A DNA stretch of 64,000 nt from an uncultured Acidobacteriota bacterium. Lineage in GTDB: Bacteria; Acidobacteriota; Blastocatellia; RBC074. Position numbers and translations under genes: made by a program. The stretch is taken from the NCBI GenBank assembly GCA_902825875.1, contig CADECP010000032.1, forward strand, positions 19,768 through 83,767. Reading direction: 5' to 3'. Positions 45,765 through 57,600 of this stretch are shown here, piece by piece (within the stretch, counting starts at the first letter, position 1; each line of letters starts with the position of its first letter). The notes below the pieces were generated by a model, which did no database searches, was not told the origin of the DNA, and saw only the letters and a program-made list of their open reading frames with translations.

Positions 45765-47309
45765 ATGAATTCACTGAAAAACTTTGGCAAAAGAATGGCG
45801 GCGCATTCATTGATGTTGGCGTTGTTGCTGGGAACAAGCTCTGTTACGGGCGCGTCAATCAACGATTCCAACCGGCCACGACGCGAAGGAGTAACAATGA
45901 CCGAAACCGACACGACCACACAGAGCGGGCAAACGACTCAAACCGGAACCAGCACCATAGAAGATCAAAAAAACGTCGCCATCACCGTTTACAACTCCAA
46001 TCTGGGTTTGGTGAAAGATACGCGAACACTGAAATTGCCGCGCGGAACTTCGCAACTGCGCTTTATGGACGTAGCGCAATTGATTAACGCTGCGACGGTT
46101 CATATCAAATCGGTGACTTCGCCGGATGCGCTGAATGTCGTCGAGCAGAGTTATGAATACGACTTGCTCAATCCTCAAAAACTGCTCGACAAATACGTTG
46201 GCCAGGAATTGACTCTGGTTTTGCGAACGGTCGAAAACAACTCTGAAAAACTGACGCCGACACGCGCAACGCTGCTTTCAAACAACAGCGGACAGGTCTG
46301 GCAAATCGGCGGGCAGATCGTCATCAATCCAACCAATATCGCCGAAATCCGCTTTGAACGTTTGCCGCAGGATTTGATCGCCAAACCGACGCTGGTTTGG
46401 ACGCTCAGCAATACCGGCGCGGATACACACACAATCGAAGCTTCGTATCTGACGCAAGGATTGAACTGGCGGTCGGATTACGTGGTCGTGGTCAATCAAA
46501 ACGACACCAAAGCCGATTTGAATGGCTGGGTCACACTGACCAACAGCAGTGGAACGGCGTATCGCAATGCCGAACTGAAACTTGTTGCCGGCGATGTGAA
46601 TCGCGTGCGCGACGAAGTTGGAATGGCCAAAACCATGCGCGTGATGGAAGCCGCTGCCGCTGTTACTCCGCAACAATTTCAGGAACAGGCGTTTTTTGAA
46701 TATCACCTGTACACGTTGCAACGAAAAACTACGATCAAAAACAACGAAACGAAACAGATCAGTTTGTTGTCGGCGACGGATTTCGGCATCAAAAAAGAAT
46801 TGGTCGTCAACGGCCAGCCTTATTACTTTCAAGGCTACAACAATCCTGGCGAACCGATCAAAGAAAAAGTCGGGGTATATGTGAGCTTCAAAAATGGAAA
46901 GGAAAACGGGCTTGGCCAACCGTTGCCCGCCGGAGTCGTTCGCGTTTACAAAGCCGACAGCACCAGTGCTCAGCAGTTCGTTGGTGAAGATCGTATAGAT
47001 CACACTCCGAAAGACGAAGCGGTCAAGATCAAACTCGGCGATGCCTTTGACGTGGTGGCCGAACGCAAGCAAACCGATTACAAAAACATTGCCCGACGAG
47101 TGTTTGAATATGCCTACGAAATCCGAATCAGGAATCACAAGGAAGAAGCAGTGACGGTTGTCGTCAACGAACCCATTGGCGGCGATTGGGAAATTATCAG
47201 TTCCAGTTTTCCGGCGGAAAAAACGGCTGCCTTTGCGGCGCGATTCAATGTTCCGGTGGTGAAAGATGGGGAAGCTGTGTTGAGTTATCGAGTGCGAGTG
47301 CGGTATTGA
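45765..47309 (+). CDS. Exported DUF4139 domain protein
   Basis: 514-residue secreted or membrane-anchored protein. After a signal segment ([21 protein letters not shown]) and a Thr/Gln-rich linker comes the DUF4139 body: [42 protein letters not shown] (about 75-115), [44 protein letters not shown] and [31 protein letters not shown]. Members are widespread and uncharacterised. GGAG lies 5 nt before ATG 45765 and only 2 nt before the alternative ATG 45762, so 45765 is preferred. Confidence 0.87.
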   Translation: MNSLKNFGKRMAAHSLMLALLLGTSSVTGASINDSNRPRREGVTMTETDTTTQSGQTTQTGTSTIEDQKNVAITVYNSNLGLVKDTRTLKLPRGTSQLRFMDVAQLINAATVHIKSVTSPDALNVVEQSYEYDLLNPQKLLDKYVGQELTLVLRTVENNSEKLTPTRATLLSNNSGQVWQIGGQIVINPTNIAEIRFERLPQDLIAKPTLVWTLSNTGADTHTIEASYLTQGLNWRSDYVVVVNQNDTKADLNGWVTLTNSSGTAYRNAELKLVAGDVNRVRDEVGMAKTMRVMEAAAAVTPQQFQEQAFFEYHLYTLQRKTTIKNNETKQISLLSATDFGIKKELVVNGQPYYFQGYNNPGEPIKEKVGVYVSFKNGKENGLGQPLPAGVVRVYKADSTSAQQFVGEDRIDHTPKDEAVKIKLGDAFDVVAERKQTDYKNIARRVFEYAYEIRIRNHKEEAVTVVVNEPIGGDWEIISSSFPAEKTAAFAARFNVPVVKDGEAVLSYRVRVRY

Positions 47310-47334
47310 AAAAGAGTGTCCCTAAAAAATTTAT

Positions 47335-47354
47335 GGGGCCCCTTTCGGTGCCCC
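47335..47354 (+). terminator. GC-rich hairpin downstream of the DUF4139 gene
   Basis: GGGGCCCC / GGTGCCCC stem (7 of 8 pairs) with a TTTC loop, 26 nt after the stop. No T-run follows, so the terminator call is tentative. The rest of the 47310-47591 gap is AT-rich without recognisable genes. Confidence 0.5.
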
Positions 47355-47591
47355 GATTCAGCAGCGTCCTCAGCCATTAGGGTATTTACCGCTGCTAGTT
47401 GAGTGGCAATATACTCGCCATACCTAGATTTGGCAATAGGGTGTCAAAAAAAAATCCATATTCTCGGATTTGGCGCAAGTGGCTTTCTTTTTAGTAGTTT
47501 AGGCGACATTTCAGGCCAAGAACAGAAAAGATTTTCCGAAAATTTTCTGCTTCAAGACACATATAACTCCAGGTTCTCAAGTTTCGCTCGC

Positions 47592-49682
<2,091 letters not shown>

Positions 49683-51458
49683 CTAAGGTTTGTTGCTTAG
49701 CACTGTTTTTCCGCCGCGATTGGCAAACGGAAACACCGGCAAGCCTTCGATGGAATTCAATGTTTTTTCTTTTTTGTTTTCTTCGGTGAAAAAGAAAATC
49801 CGATCACCGCCGAGCCACAACCGGCGCACGTCGGCGGCTTCCAGAAAGATCGGCGGCACGTCGGGGTAAGTCGAGCCGAATGCCATTCCGGTGACGCGAC
49901 CATTGAGCAGCAAGATTTGTTCGTTGGTGTAAAACGCGATGGACGATCCGGTTTCATATTCACCATTGAAGATGATTTTCGCGCCGGGTTCCCAGCGGCG
50001 CTGAATTTCGTCGGCCAGTCCACGAGAAGAAAGCACCGGATCAAATTGTTGCTGTGCCAGATTCGCCCAGACAAACATCAATCCCATTGAAACCACCATC
50101 GCCGCCATTGCCAACGAATGCCGCTGGTTTTGCCGAAACCGGAACGCCAGTAAAAAACCAATGCTCAAAATCAGCGCCGCGCCAATCGCCAGCACTCGCA
50201 ATTCGGCAAAGGTATTTGTTGTCAGGTCGAAAAAATGCCCCAGCGACAACGTGTACTGTTCGGCGTCCGAAGGAGCTTGATTGAGCAAAACGGATAAATC
50301 GCCTGTTGGTTGAACGCCGCGAGCCTGCCAGACCAATCCACCCAAAACGGCTGCGGCGATCAATCCGATGACGGCCAAAACGCCTTGCGCGCGAAGCAAA
50401 AACTTTTGCGCTTCGAGGCGGTATTCGGCAGTTGCCAGCGCCGCTCCGAGCAACAACGCCAGCGGAGCATACACCGGGAAGGTGTAATACTCCTGGCTGG
50501 TCGAGATGTTGAAAAAGACCAAAATCAACGCCGCCCAAATCCACACGTACAAGTTGATTAACCGTTGCCGGTCAGAGTTCAAATTGATCGCAGGTTTTTG
50601 CGAAGCGAGTAACGTGACGCCGATGCTCCAGGGGAACAGCCACAACAAATGCATCAGCCAATAAAACACGAACGGGACGCGGTTGTAATCTTTCGGTTCG
50701 CGTTTGCCCAAAAAGCGATAGACGTGCTCGTTCATGAAGTAAAACCAGAAAAACCGTTCGTTGCGAAATCCGGCCAGCAAATGCCAGGGCGCGGCAATCG
50801 CCAAAAACAACAACGAACCGGTCAACAATCGCAAGTGCCGAAGTTCCGTCAGCAGGCTGCGCGTCAGCAGCAAGAACAATCCAATCGGCCCGACGATGAA
50901 CACAATGCCGATCAAACCTTTGGTCAGCACAGCCAGCGCGATGGCAGCGTACAAACCGTAATACCAACGTTTCTGACTGCCTTCGCCAAAAAATCCGCGC
51001 AGAAAACAGTAATGCGCCAGCGTGAACCACAGCGTCAAAATCGCTTCGGGAATCATCACGCGCGTGAACAGAAACATTCCAACGCAGGTCGCCAAAGTCG
51101 CTGCCGCGTAAAGTCCGGCGGTTTCCGAATACGCCCAACTGCCAAACCTATATGCGACAAACGCCAGCGCCAAAATTCCCAGAACAATCGGCAACCGCAC
51201 GGCAAAGGCGTTAAAGCCGAACACGCGAAACGACGCAGCCGTCAGCCAATACAGCATCGGAGCTTTTTCCAGATAACGAATGCCGTTGACGTGCAACGTC
51301 ACCCAATCGTTGCGTTCGATCATTTCCTTGGCGGCTTCGGCGTGAGTGGCGTCGGCGTCATCCAGCAGCGAAGGTTGAAACGATGTGGCGAGAAAAACCG
51401 CTGCCGTGAACGCCAGCAGCAGCAAAATTGGCAGGTATTTACGCATTCGGAAAGCCAA
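49683..51458 (-). CDS. ArnT-like GT39 membrane glycosyltransferase
   Basis: 591-residue GT-C enzyme transferring a sugar from a polyprenyl phosphate to a lipid, glycan or protein outside the membrane. It has about twelve helices, and the diagnostic first extracytoplasmic loop DDADATHAEAAKEMIERNDWVTLHVNGIRYLEKAPMLYWLTA (about 31-72), with the acidic motif, is close to ArnT (lipid A aminoarabinose transferase). The C-terminal domain includes ALGATYPD-like features. Acceptor not defined. It follows ligA by 9 nt in the same direction and starts ATG 51458. Confidence 0.9.
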   Translation of the reverse strand: MAFRMRKYLPILLLLAFTAAVFLATSFQPSLLDDADATHAEAAKEMIERNDWVTLHVNGIRYLEKAPMLYWLTAASFRVFGFNAFAVRLPIVLGILALAFVAYRFGSWAYSETAGLYAAATLATCVGMFLFTRVMIPEAILTLWFTLAHYCFLRGFFGEGSQKRWYYGLYAAIALAVLTKGLIGIVFIVGPIGLFLLLTRSLLTELRHLRLLTGSLLFLAIAAPWHLLAGFRNERFFWFYFMNEHVYRFLGKREPKDYNRVPFVFYWLMHLLWLFPWSIGVTLLASQKPAINLNSDRQRLINLYVWIWAALILVFFNISTSQEYYTFPVYAPLALLLGAALATAEYRLEAQKFLLRAQGVLAVIGLIAAAVLGGLVWQARGVQPTGDLSVLLNQAPSDAEQYTLSLGHFFDLTTNTFAELRVLAIGAALILSIGFLLAFRFRQNQRHSLAMAAMVVSMGLMFVWANLAQQQFDPVLSSRGLADEIQRRWEPGAKIIFNGEYETGSSIAFYTNEQILLLNGRVTGMAFGSTYPDVPPIFLEAADVRRLWLGGDRIFFFTEENKKEKTLNSIEGLPVFPFANRGGKTVLSNKP

Positions 51459-51506
51459 GCCTATAATCGCTTTCGCTTTAACTAAATCAAACTAGGAAAC
51501 TTTGAA

Positions 51507-51612
51507 ACAGGATTTCCAGGATTTTTTTCAGGATGAACAAGATTCAAACCACTGCAACCTGACTGGAATTGATGCTCCTGTAAATCCTGCCGCAAATCTT
51601 GCTCATCCTGTC
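51507..51612. repeat. CAGGATT-family inverted repeat
   Basis: Left arm ACAGGATTTCCAGGATTTTT (51507-51526) continuing CAGGATGAACAAGATTC, and right arm CTCCTGTAAATCCTGCCGCA (51575-51594) continuing to TCATCCTGTC. Best pairing is CAGGATGAACAAGATT against the complement of AATCTTGCTCATCCTG (15 of 16). It fills most of the gap between the ArnT-like and isomerase genes. Confidence 0.75.
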
Positions 51613-51721
51613 AAAAAAAGAGTTTTTCCAGTGTTGTTTGTTCTGATTTAGTCTGTTTTCAGGCGGCGGCTAACTTAACTTGAGGCTGTCGCTTTCGGCA
51701 AGTAACCAACTGCTTTACCGA

Positions 51722-52786
51722 ATGGCTGTCCCAACCGAAATCATCAATCGCAAACTCAGTCACTTTGAGTTGTGCGCCCATCACGAAGTCGAATTCCGAA
51801 CCAAAACCACTCTGCTGGAAAATGTCGAGTTGATTCATCAACCGCTGACTGAAACCGCGCTGGAAGACATTGACCTGAGCGTTAAAGTTCTTGGCAAACG
51901 GCTGCGCTACCCGCTGGTCATTACGGGAATGACCGGAGGCGCGGAAGAAGTCGGCGTGTTCAATCGTCAAATCGCAGCCTTGTCCGACCGGCTGGGCATT
52001 GGGTTCGGCGTCGGTTCGCAGCGCGTGATGTTGCGCCATCCTGAAATCGCCCACACATTTCAAGTTCGTGATGTCGCGCCGAACGTGTTGCTGTTCGGCA
52101 ACATAGGCATTGCTCAGGCGCGAGAACTGACTTCGGCTGAAGTTGCGTGGCTGGGAGAAACGATTGGCGCGGACGCAATGTGCGTTCATCTGAACACGGC
52201 GATGGAAGTGATTCAGGAGCATGGCGATCATGATTTTCGCGGCTCGCTGGCGACGATCGAACGGTTGGTTGCTGAATCGCCGCTGCCGATCATTGCCAAA
52301 GAAACCGGCTGCGGATTTGCGTGCGAAAGCGGCGCGAAGCTGGCGGCGGCGGGCGTTCGATGGGTGGATGTTTCGGGTGCGGGCGGGACTTCGTGGGTGG
52401 GAGTCGAAACCATTCGCAACCGCGCGTTGCGCCATCTGGGCGAAGCATTTTGGGATTGGGGCGTTCCGACGGCGGCCAGTCTGTGCGAATTGCGCGGATT
52501 GAATTTGAACCTGATTGCTTCGGGCGGCATTCGCACGGGCTTGCAAGCGGCGAAAGCTTTGGCGCTGGGCGCGAAAGCTGTTGGCGTGGCTCTGCCTGTG
52601 TTGCGTGCTTACACGACTGGCGGAATCGAAGCCGTCGAAACGTTTTTCCAAACGTTTTTCGACGAACTGCGCGTCGCCGTGATGTTGTGCGGAGCCGCCA
52701 GCGTCGCCGAATTGACGCCTCGTCATGCGGTCATCGGCGGTGAATTGCTGGCCTGGATTTCGCAACGAGGGCTGTCGCTGAAATGA
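51722..52786 (+). CDS. fni: Type 2 isopentenyl-diphosphate delta-isomerase
   Basis: FMN-dependent enzyme that interconverts IPP and DMAPP, unrelated to type 1 Idi. The 354-residue product has RKLSHFELCAHHEVEF (about 9-24), ITGMTGGAEEVGVFNRQIAALSDRLGIGFGVGSQRV, the metal/Glu region DAMCVHLNTAMEVIQEHGDHDF, IIAKETGCGF, VDVSGAGGTSWVGVE and IASGGIRTGLQAAKALALGAKAVGVALPVL for FMN. I chose ATG 51722; a TTG at 51680 adds 14 residues without homology support. Supplies DMAPP to the polyprenyl synthase and probably to hopanoids. Confidence 0.95.
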   Translation: MAVPTEIINRKLSHFELCAHHEVEFRTKTTLLENVELIHQPLTETALEDIDLSVKVLGKRLRYPLVITGMTGGAEEVGVFNRQIAALSDRLGIGFGVGSQRVMLRHPEIAHTFQVRDVAPNVLLFGNIGIAQARELTSAEVAWLGETIGADAMCVHLNTAMEVIQEHGDHDFRGSLATIERLVAESPLPIIAKETGCGFACESGAKLAAAGVRWVDVSGAGGTSWVGVETIRNRALRHLGEAFWDWGVPTAASLCELRGLNLNLIASGGIRTGLQAAKALALGAKAVGVALPVLRAYTTGGIEAVETFFQTFFDELRVAVMLCGAASVAELTPRHAVIGGELLAWISQRGLSLK

Positions 52787-52805
52787 CTGAGTCGCCGAAA
52801 CTTGG

Positions 52806-52913
52806 TGGGACAATTTTCCAAATTGTCCCATTTTGAAATTGTTGAAATGGCCAGCTTGATTCTTTCAACCTGTCTTCGCCGAATCCGGTGGGACAATTTG
52901 GAAAATTGTCCCA
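52806..52913. repeat. Two GGGACAATT palindromes upstream of the phosphorylase
   Basis: TGGGACAATTTTCCAAATTG TCCCA at 52806-52830 and the reverse form TGGGACAATTTGGAAAATTG TCCCA at 52889-52913. Both are near-perfect self-complementary hairpins whose centres are inverted relative to each other. Each is followed by AAATTGTTGAAATG, so the second one leads into the hpnG-like start codon. A half copy occurs at about 20024. Confidence 0.9.
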
Positions 52914-52929
52914 CTCTCAAATTGTTGAA

Positions 52930-53715
52930 ATGACTGACCTGAATAAAGCAAACAACTTGACGCGACTTTGTCTGGTCACTGCCGTAGACATCGAATTCAG
53001 AACGGCCACTGCCTTGTTGGCGGAAAAAACCTTTTCAACCGAACGCAACTTCAAACTTTGTCGCGGCGTGATTGGCAATCGCGCGGTCACGGTTCTGCAA
53101 TGCGGAATGGGCGCGCGTGGGTTTGCCGATTGGCTGGCCGATCATCTGAAAACGAATTCTTACGACACGCTGATGGTCGTTGGGCTGGCCGGAGGGCTTG
53201 ATCCGCGACTGAAAGCCCGTGACGCAGTGGTTTACGATTGCTGTCTCAATGCGCGTGAACCGAATGAGCAGCCAACGCCAACCGGTTCGGCGATTCAACC
53301 TTCGCACCGGCAAGCCGAGTTGGTCAGAACATTGTTGGATGCTTTGCGCGGAGCGGCAATCAACACGTTTTACGGTTCCGGGATCACGGTCAGCCAAGTC
53401 GTCGTCAACGCTCAAGACAAATTGTGGCTAGGGCAGCAGCATCAAGCCTTGGCCGTGGACATGGAAAGTTTCGGTGTGTTGCAAATCGCAGCGGAGCAGG
53501 GCGTCCCAGCGGCTGTCATTCGAGTGATTTCAGACGAAGCCGAACACGATTTGCCGGATTTCAATTCCGCTGCGGATTTCGACGGTGAAGTAAATCCACG
53601 ACGAATGGCAGCGGCGATGTTGCAGCGGCCAGTGGCTTCCGCGCGGTTTTTGCGGAGCCTGAAGCCGGTGTTGGCGGCGTTGCGAAATGTCTTGGAAGTC
53701 GTTGTGAGAGTGTAA
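52930..53715 (+). CDS. hpnG: MTA/SAH-nucleosidase-like phosphorylase (hopanoid-associated, HpnG type)
   Basis: 261-residue purine nucleoside phosphorylase-fold protein. HpnG removes adenine from adenosylhopane. Visible motifs are VTAVDIEFRTATALL, LQCGMGARGFADWLADHLKTNSYDTLMVVGLAGGLDP (about 57-93), YGSGITVSQVVVNAQDK and VDMESFGVLQIAAEQGVPAAVIRVISDEAEHDLP, the last matching the MES active-site region. An hpnA-like remnant lies 0.8 kb downstream and IPP isomerase 0.14 kb upstream, which supports the hopanoid reading; generic MTA nucleosidase remains possible. I chose ATG 52930; a 28-codon frame from 52847 ends across this ATG (ATGA). Confidence 0.75.
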   Translation: MTDLNKANNLTRLCLVTAVDIEFRTATALLAEKTFSTERNFKLCRGVIGNRAVTVLQCGMGARGFADWLADHLKTNSYDTLMVVGLAGGLDPRLKARDAVVYDCCLNAREPNEQPTPTGSAIQPSHRQAELVRTLLDALRGAAINTFYGSGITVSQVVVNAQDKLWLGQQHQALAVDMESFGVLQIAAEQGVPAAVIRVISDEAEHDLPDFNSAADFDGEVNPRRMAAAMLQRPVASARFLRSLKPVLAALRNVLEVVVRV

Positions 53716-53757
53716 TTTGGTAAAGCCAAACTGTAAAAAATTACCGGGTTTGTGTGA

Positions 53758-53787
53758 TTGACAACTGAGTTCTGGCTCGCCTAGAGT
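53758..53787 (+). promoter_or_regulatory. Candidate promoter for yjbQ-like gene
   Basis: TTGACA at 53758-53763, 18-nt spacer, TAGAGT at 53782-53787, followed by about 90 nt of leader with a GC-rich stretch and an AGGAGAA ribosome-binding site before ATG 53880. The -35 is perfect; the -10 is weak but similar to other TAG-type ones here. Confidence 0.6.
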
Positions 53788-53879
53788 CTGCCACTAATTG
53801 ATGCGTGGCCCCGGCGCAGCAAGCTCCTCCGCTGCCGCTTTAAGCCCCCCGACAGAAAAATTATTTAGGAGAACAGCAC

Positions 53880-54371
53880 ATGAAAAACGCGGCAGCTACA
53901 GCGGTAGAGGTTAAGCCGAAAATCGTCGCCAAAGAAGGCACTTACAAAGTGGCTTCGACAACGTTGGCCATCACCACCCACGAACGAGTCGAATTGAAAA
54001 CCATCACCGAACAAATCGCCGAATTCGTTTCCCAAGCTCCTATCCGCGAAGGCATGGTGCAGATTTCGTCGTTGCACACGACAGCGGGGATCATGCTCAA
54101 CGAAATTCAAGACGCATTGTTGGCCGACATCAAAGACCTGTTCGGCAAAGTCGTTCCTCATGGCGTGTATTACAAGCACAACGACCCGCTGTTTTCCGAT
54201 TGCGACCGCCTGAATGCCGACGCTCATTTGCGAGCCATCGTCGTCGGCCCGAACCTTTCCATTCCGATCGAAAACGGCAAGCTGAAACTCGGGACCTGGC
54301 AACAAGTCCTGTTCACCGAATTTGACGGCCCGAACAATCGCAAAGTCCATGTCCAAGTCATGGGAATCTGA
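53880..54371 (+). CDS. YjbQ family protein (UPF0047)
   Basis: 163-residue member of the widespread YjbQ family, annotated in some genomes as secondary thiamine-phosphate synthase. Core motifs are GMVQISSLHTTAGIMLNE (about 58-75), with His and Glu/Asp residues near the presumed active site, and HNDPLFSDCDRLNADAHLRAIVVGPNLSIPIENGKLKLGTWQQVLFTEFDGPNNRKVHVQVMG, the usual C terminus. The N terminus extends about 20 residues past typical members. Strong AGGAGAA site; probable own promoter at 53758. Confidence 0.9.
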   Translation: MKNAAATAVEVKPKIVAKEGTYKVASTTLAITTHERVELKTITEQIAEFVSQAPIREGMVQISSLHTTAGIMLNEIQDALLADIKDLFGKVVPHGVYYKHNDPLFSDCDRLNADAHLRAIVVGPNLSIPIENGKLKLGTWQQVLFTEFDGPNNRKVHVQVMGI

Positions 54372-54434
54372 AGCAGTTTCCAACCGCCAGTTTCCGGTTT
54401 CCAGCACTCGCTACTCTATCGGTTTTGTTTGAAC

Positions 54435-54476
54435 ACTGGTAACTGGTAACTGGTAACTGGTAACCGGGAACTGGAA
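54435..54476 (+). repeat. Heptanucleotide tandem repeat (ACTGGTA)
   Basis: Four perfect ACTGGTA copies (54435-54462), then degenerate ACCGGGA and ACTGGAA units, ending 3 nt before the ATG of the hpnA-like remnant. Inverted partial copies (CCAGTTTCCGGTTTCCAG) lie just before it at about 54389-54406, so the whole could form a hairpin. Confidence 0.9.
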
Positions 54477-54479
54477 ACT

Positions 54480-54608
54480 ATGAAAGCTTTTGTCACCGGC
54501 GCAACAGGATTCATCGGCGGCAATGAATTCGGCCTGCCGCAAAATCCGACTGAAGGAGCAATTGAAAAATCCATCCGCTGGTTCAAAGCGAATGAGCATG
54601 TTCGTTAG
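54480..54608 (+). pseudogene. Collapsed HpnA-like (NAD-dependent epimerase) remnant
   Basis: 42-codon frame joins two ends of a short-chain epimerase/dehydratase. MKAFVTGATGFIGG is the standard Rossmann start, and GLPQNPTEGAIEKSIRWFKA matches the usual extreme C terminus of hopanoid-associated sugar epimerase HpnA; the roughly 280 residues between are missing. The junction (IGGNEFGLPQ) is in frame, with no stop. It therefore looks like an internal deletion of a whole gene. It overlaps the tail of the CHAT-protein gene on the other strand by 4 nt. Confidence 0.8.
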
Positions 54609-57600
54609 CGGTATTCGCCCTGAAGCGTGAAGCCCGACCAGAAATACGGCAATGGCCAGCGCCCGCTTTTTATCATTTCAATTTGGGCAGCGCGCAAAGC
54701 TTCTGACGGGCGCGCAGCTTTCGCTCCCAGCAATCGCCGGTAAAATTTGTTCATCAAATCGGCTGTAGATTTGTCTTGTTGCGCCCACAAACTGACGACC
54801 ACCCGCGAAGCGCCCGCGTACATGAAACTTTGCGTCATCCCAACCAATCCTTCCCCTCGCACTGCTTTGCCCAGACCAGTTTGGCAACCGCTCAGCACTA
54901 CCAAATCGGCTGCAAGTCGAAGATTGTAAATATCTGCCGCCGACACAAATCCATTTTGCGGACGACCGCGATCATCCACCAACGACAACACCACACCCGA
55001 TAATTCCGCGTGAGAATTGTTGACCAGCGCGTGCGTCGCAAAATGCACAATGCGATACCGCTGCAATTCATCGCCAACCACCAACGCGCGGTTGGCGGCA
55101 AAACCCGTTGCCTGCAAACGCGATGCGGCATTCACCAGCGAAGAAATTTGATCTGCCTCCCAGCGTGTGCCGTCCAGTCTGGGGATGCGTCCATCGAAAG
55201 CTCCGCCGAAAACTTCACGCGCGTTACTCGCCGATTGGCTCTGCCGAAGATCAAATAAAGAGCCAGGCAACGCAGAGTTCACAAAAACGATTTCCGGTGA
55301 ACCAATCGCGCGGGAGGTAACACGTTCGTCGTTGGCGCTGAACACAGGGTCAGCGATAACCGCCAGTTGTTTGGGCGCAATCTGTCGCGCGGAGCTTTCC
55401 CGCCTCAGCGAAGCCAGCACCGACGCCGATGGCAAATAACTGATTTCGTGTTCGAAGATCATCTGCTGGCGAACGCCAACAGGTTTCGGCAGGATCGCAA
55501 ACGGAATGAATTGCAACGTTTCCTGAGCGACGATCAGCAATCGTTGATTCCCAAGCCGAGCAGCAACCGGCGACAAAATCAGGCGGCTCAATTCGGCGGC
55601 GGCTTGCGGTAATGCGGCGTCGGCCTGAGCGATTCGTGTCTGGCGTTGAGTTGAATTTTCCTGCGACTGACGCCGATTGCGCGCTGTCAGCAAATCGTAA
55701 ACACGCTGAGCAGCCGCGTTGATTCGGTTACGCGAAGGCAGCGCGTAACTCGTCACGCCATCGCGCGTGACCGCCCACAAAAAACTGCGCTCTTCGCCCA
55801 AACTGTATTCCAGCAACATCGTTTCCTGATCCAGCAGTTGCTGAACTTCACTTGCCGCCAAAGATTGCGGCTGAATCAAGGCGGCGTAACGCGGACTGAC
55901 GGCGCGAAGTTTTGAAAGCGTCTGGCGGTATTCGGTCGTGATTGCCTGGATGTCTTTGGCCAAAGCGTCGCTGCCGGATTGAGTTTGCGACTGCACTTGA
56001 GCTTCGGCTTTTGCGCTCAATCTTTGTCGCAGTTCACGTTCGCGCGCCAACAAATCGGCGGGCGCGTCCGAACGAATGTCAATTCGCGCTTCGGCCAACG
56101 AATCCAACAGGCTGCGCGCTCGCGCCATTTCGCTGGCGTGCAGCGCCGCACGGTCGTGGCCTTCTTTCGGGCGTTGCTGGTGCAACCGCATCAATACGTC
56201 AATGTAAAGCTCGTAATAATCGCGCACCGTGCCGAGGTACGATGCGCGCAATTCCTGGCTAAGGACGCTTCCGCGAATAAATTCAGTTTGTTTCAAAGAG
56301 GATTCAGCCAATTGGCGGGCTTCATCCAATCGCCCGTGTTGCAGCGCCAACCGCGCCAGGTGATACAGCGCGTTGGCTTCGCCTTCGCGGTCGTTCAGCG
56401 CGCGTCGCACCGACAACGATTGATTCAGGAAATCCTTTGCCCGTGTTTCGTCGCCCATTGCCGCGTGCGCCGTTCCCAGATTTCCCAGCGTGCCAGCTTC
56501 GCCAAACCGGTCGCCGATTTCGCGCAAAATCGCCAACGAAGTTTCAAACAATGAAATCGCCTGGCCGCGTTCTCCGCGCGCAGCCCGAATTTCGCCAAGT
56601 CCATTGAGCGACGCCGCCAACCCGCGCCGGTCGCCCAAATCGCGCCGTAGCTCCGACGAGAGGTGGAATTGCTGTTCCGCGCCTTCCAGGTTGCCCATTG
56701 CCTGAAACAATCGCCCAACCAGATACAGCGTTTGAGCTTCGGTCGAGCGGTTGCCCATGCGTTGTTCCAGCTTCAACGCCTGCTCATAAAATCCCTGCGC
56801 CTGACCGCTTTCTCCCAGCGAAGCGTACAATTCGCCAAGCTCGTTCAGCAGCACAGGTTCGTAAAAATTGTCTTCCGCGCCTTTGTAATGCTCCAAAGCT
56901 TCGGTCAGAGCGTCAATCGCTTTTTGCTTTTCGCTCGTCAGCGAATAAGCGCGCCCAATGCCGCGCAAACAAAATGCCGTGCCTTTATGCCATTCTCGTT
57001 GGCTGACCACGGTTGGGCTATAGTCGCGGTAACGTGTGTACAAATCGGCAGCGCGTTGAAAGGTTTCGTGCGCCTGTTTCCATTCACCCAACGCCAGTTG
57101 CGCGTTTCCGAGTTGAACCAGCGTCCACCCTGCCATGTTGTAAGGGCATTTCCCATGGGCAATTTCCAAATCCCAAACCTGCGATGCCTGATGGTAAGCT
57201 TCGATGGCGCGGCGGTAATCGCTGAGTTGGAAATGGCACATTCCAATGAACGTCAGCGATTCGGCTTCTTTGAAATGGAACCGTAGCGCGCGACTGATTT
57301 CCAGCGTGCGTTCAAACATTTCAATCGCTTTTGTCCATTCGCCCAATTGCCGGCGCGCTTCGGCCATCAACATCAAAGCGTCAAGCTGAAGGTTGGGTCT
57401 GCCAAGCTGTCCCCACAATTGCACAACTTCTTCGCCGACATCGGTCATTTTCAAATACGCTTCGCGGTTACGCTTCTTGTTGTAATGCAGCCTGCCCAAC
57501 TCCTGCTGTAACTCTTGAGCTTTGGCGCGCAGGAAAAACTCCGGCGTTGGTTGTTGCGGAATGGTGACCAGCAATTTGAACTCGGCGCCCTTCGGTCCTG

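Noticed and set aside
45602..45919. N-terminal extension of the lipoprotein (upstream in-frame start at 45919)
   Set aside because: The extension is hydrophilic and would bury the lipobox signal; the ATG at 45601 gives a normal lipoprotein leader.
51659..52831. 390-codon frame opposite the IPP isomerase
   Set aside because: Isomerase blocks are intact on the plus strand; the antisense product is Gln/Arg/Phe-rich with no fold.
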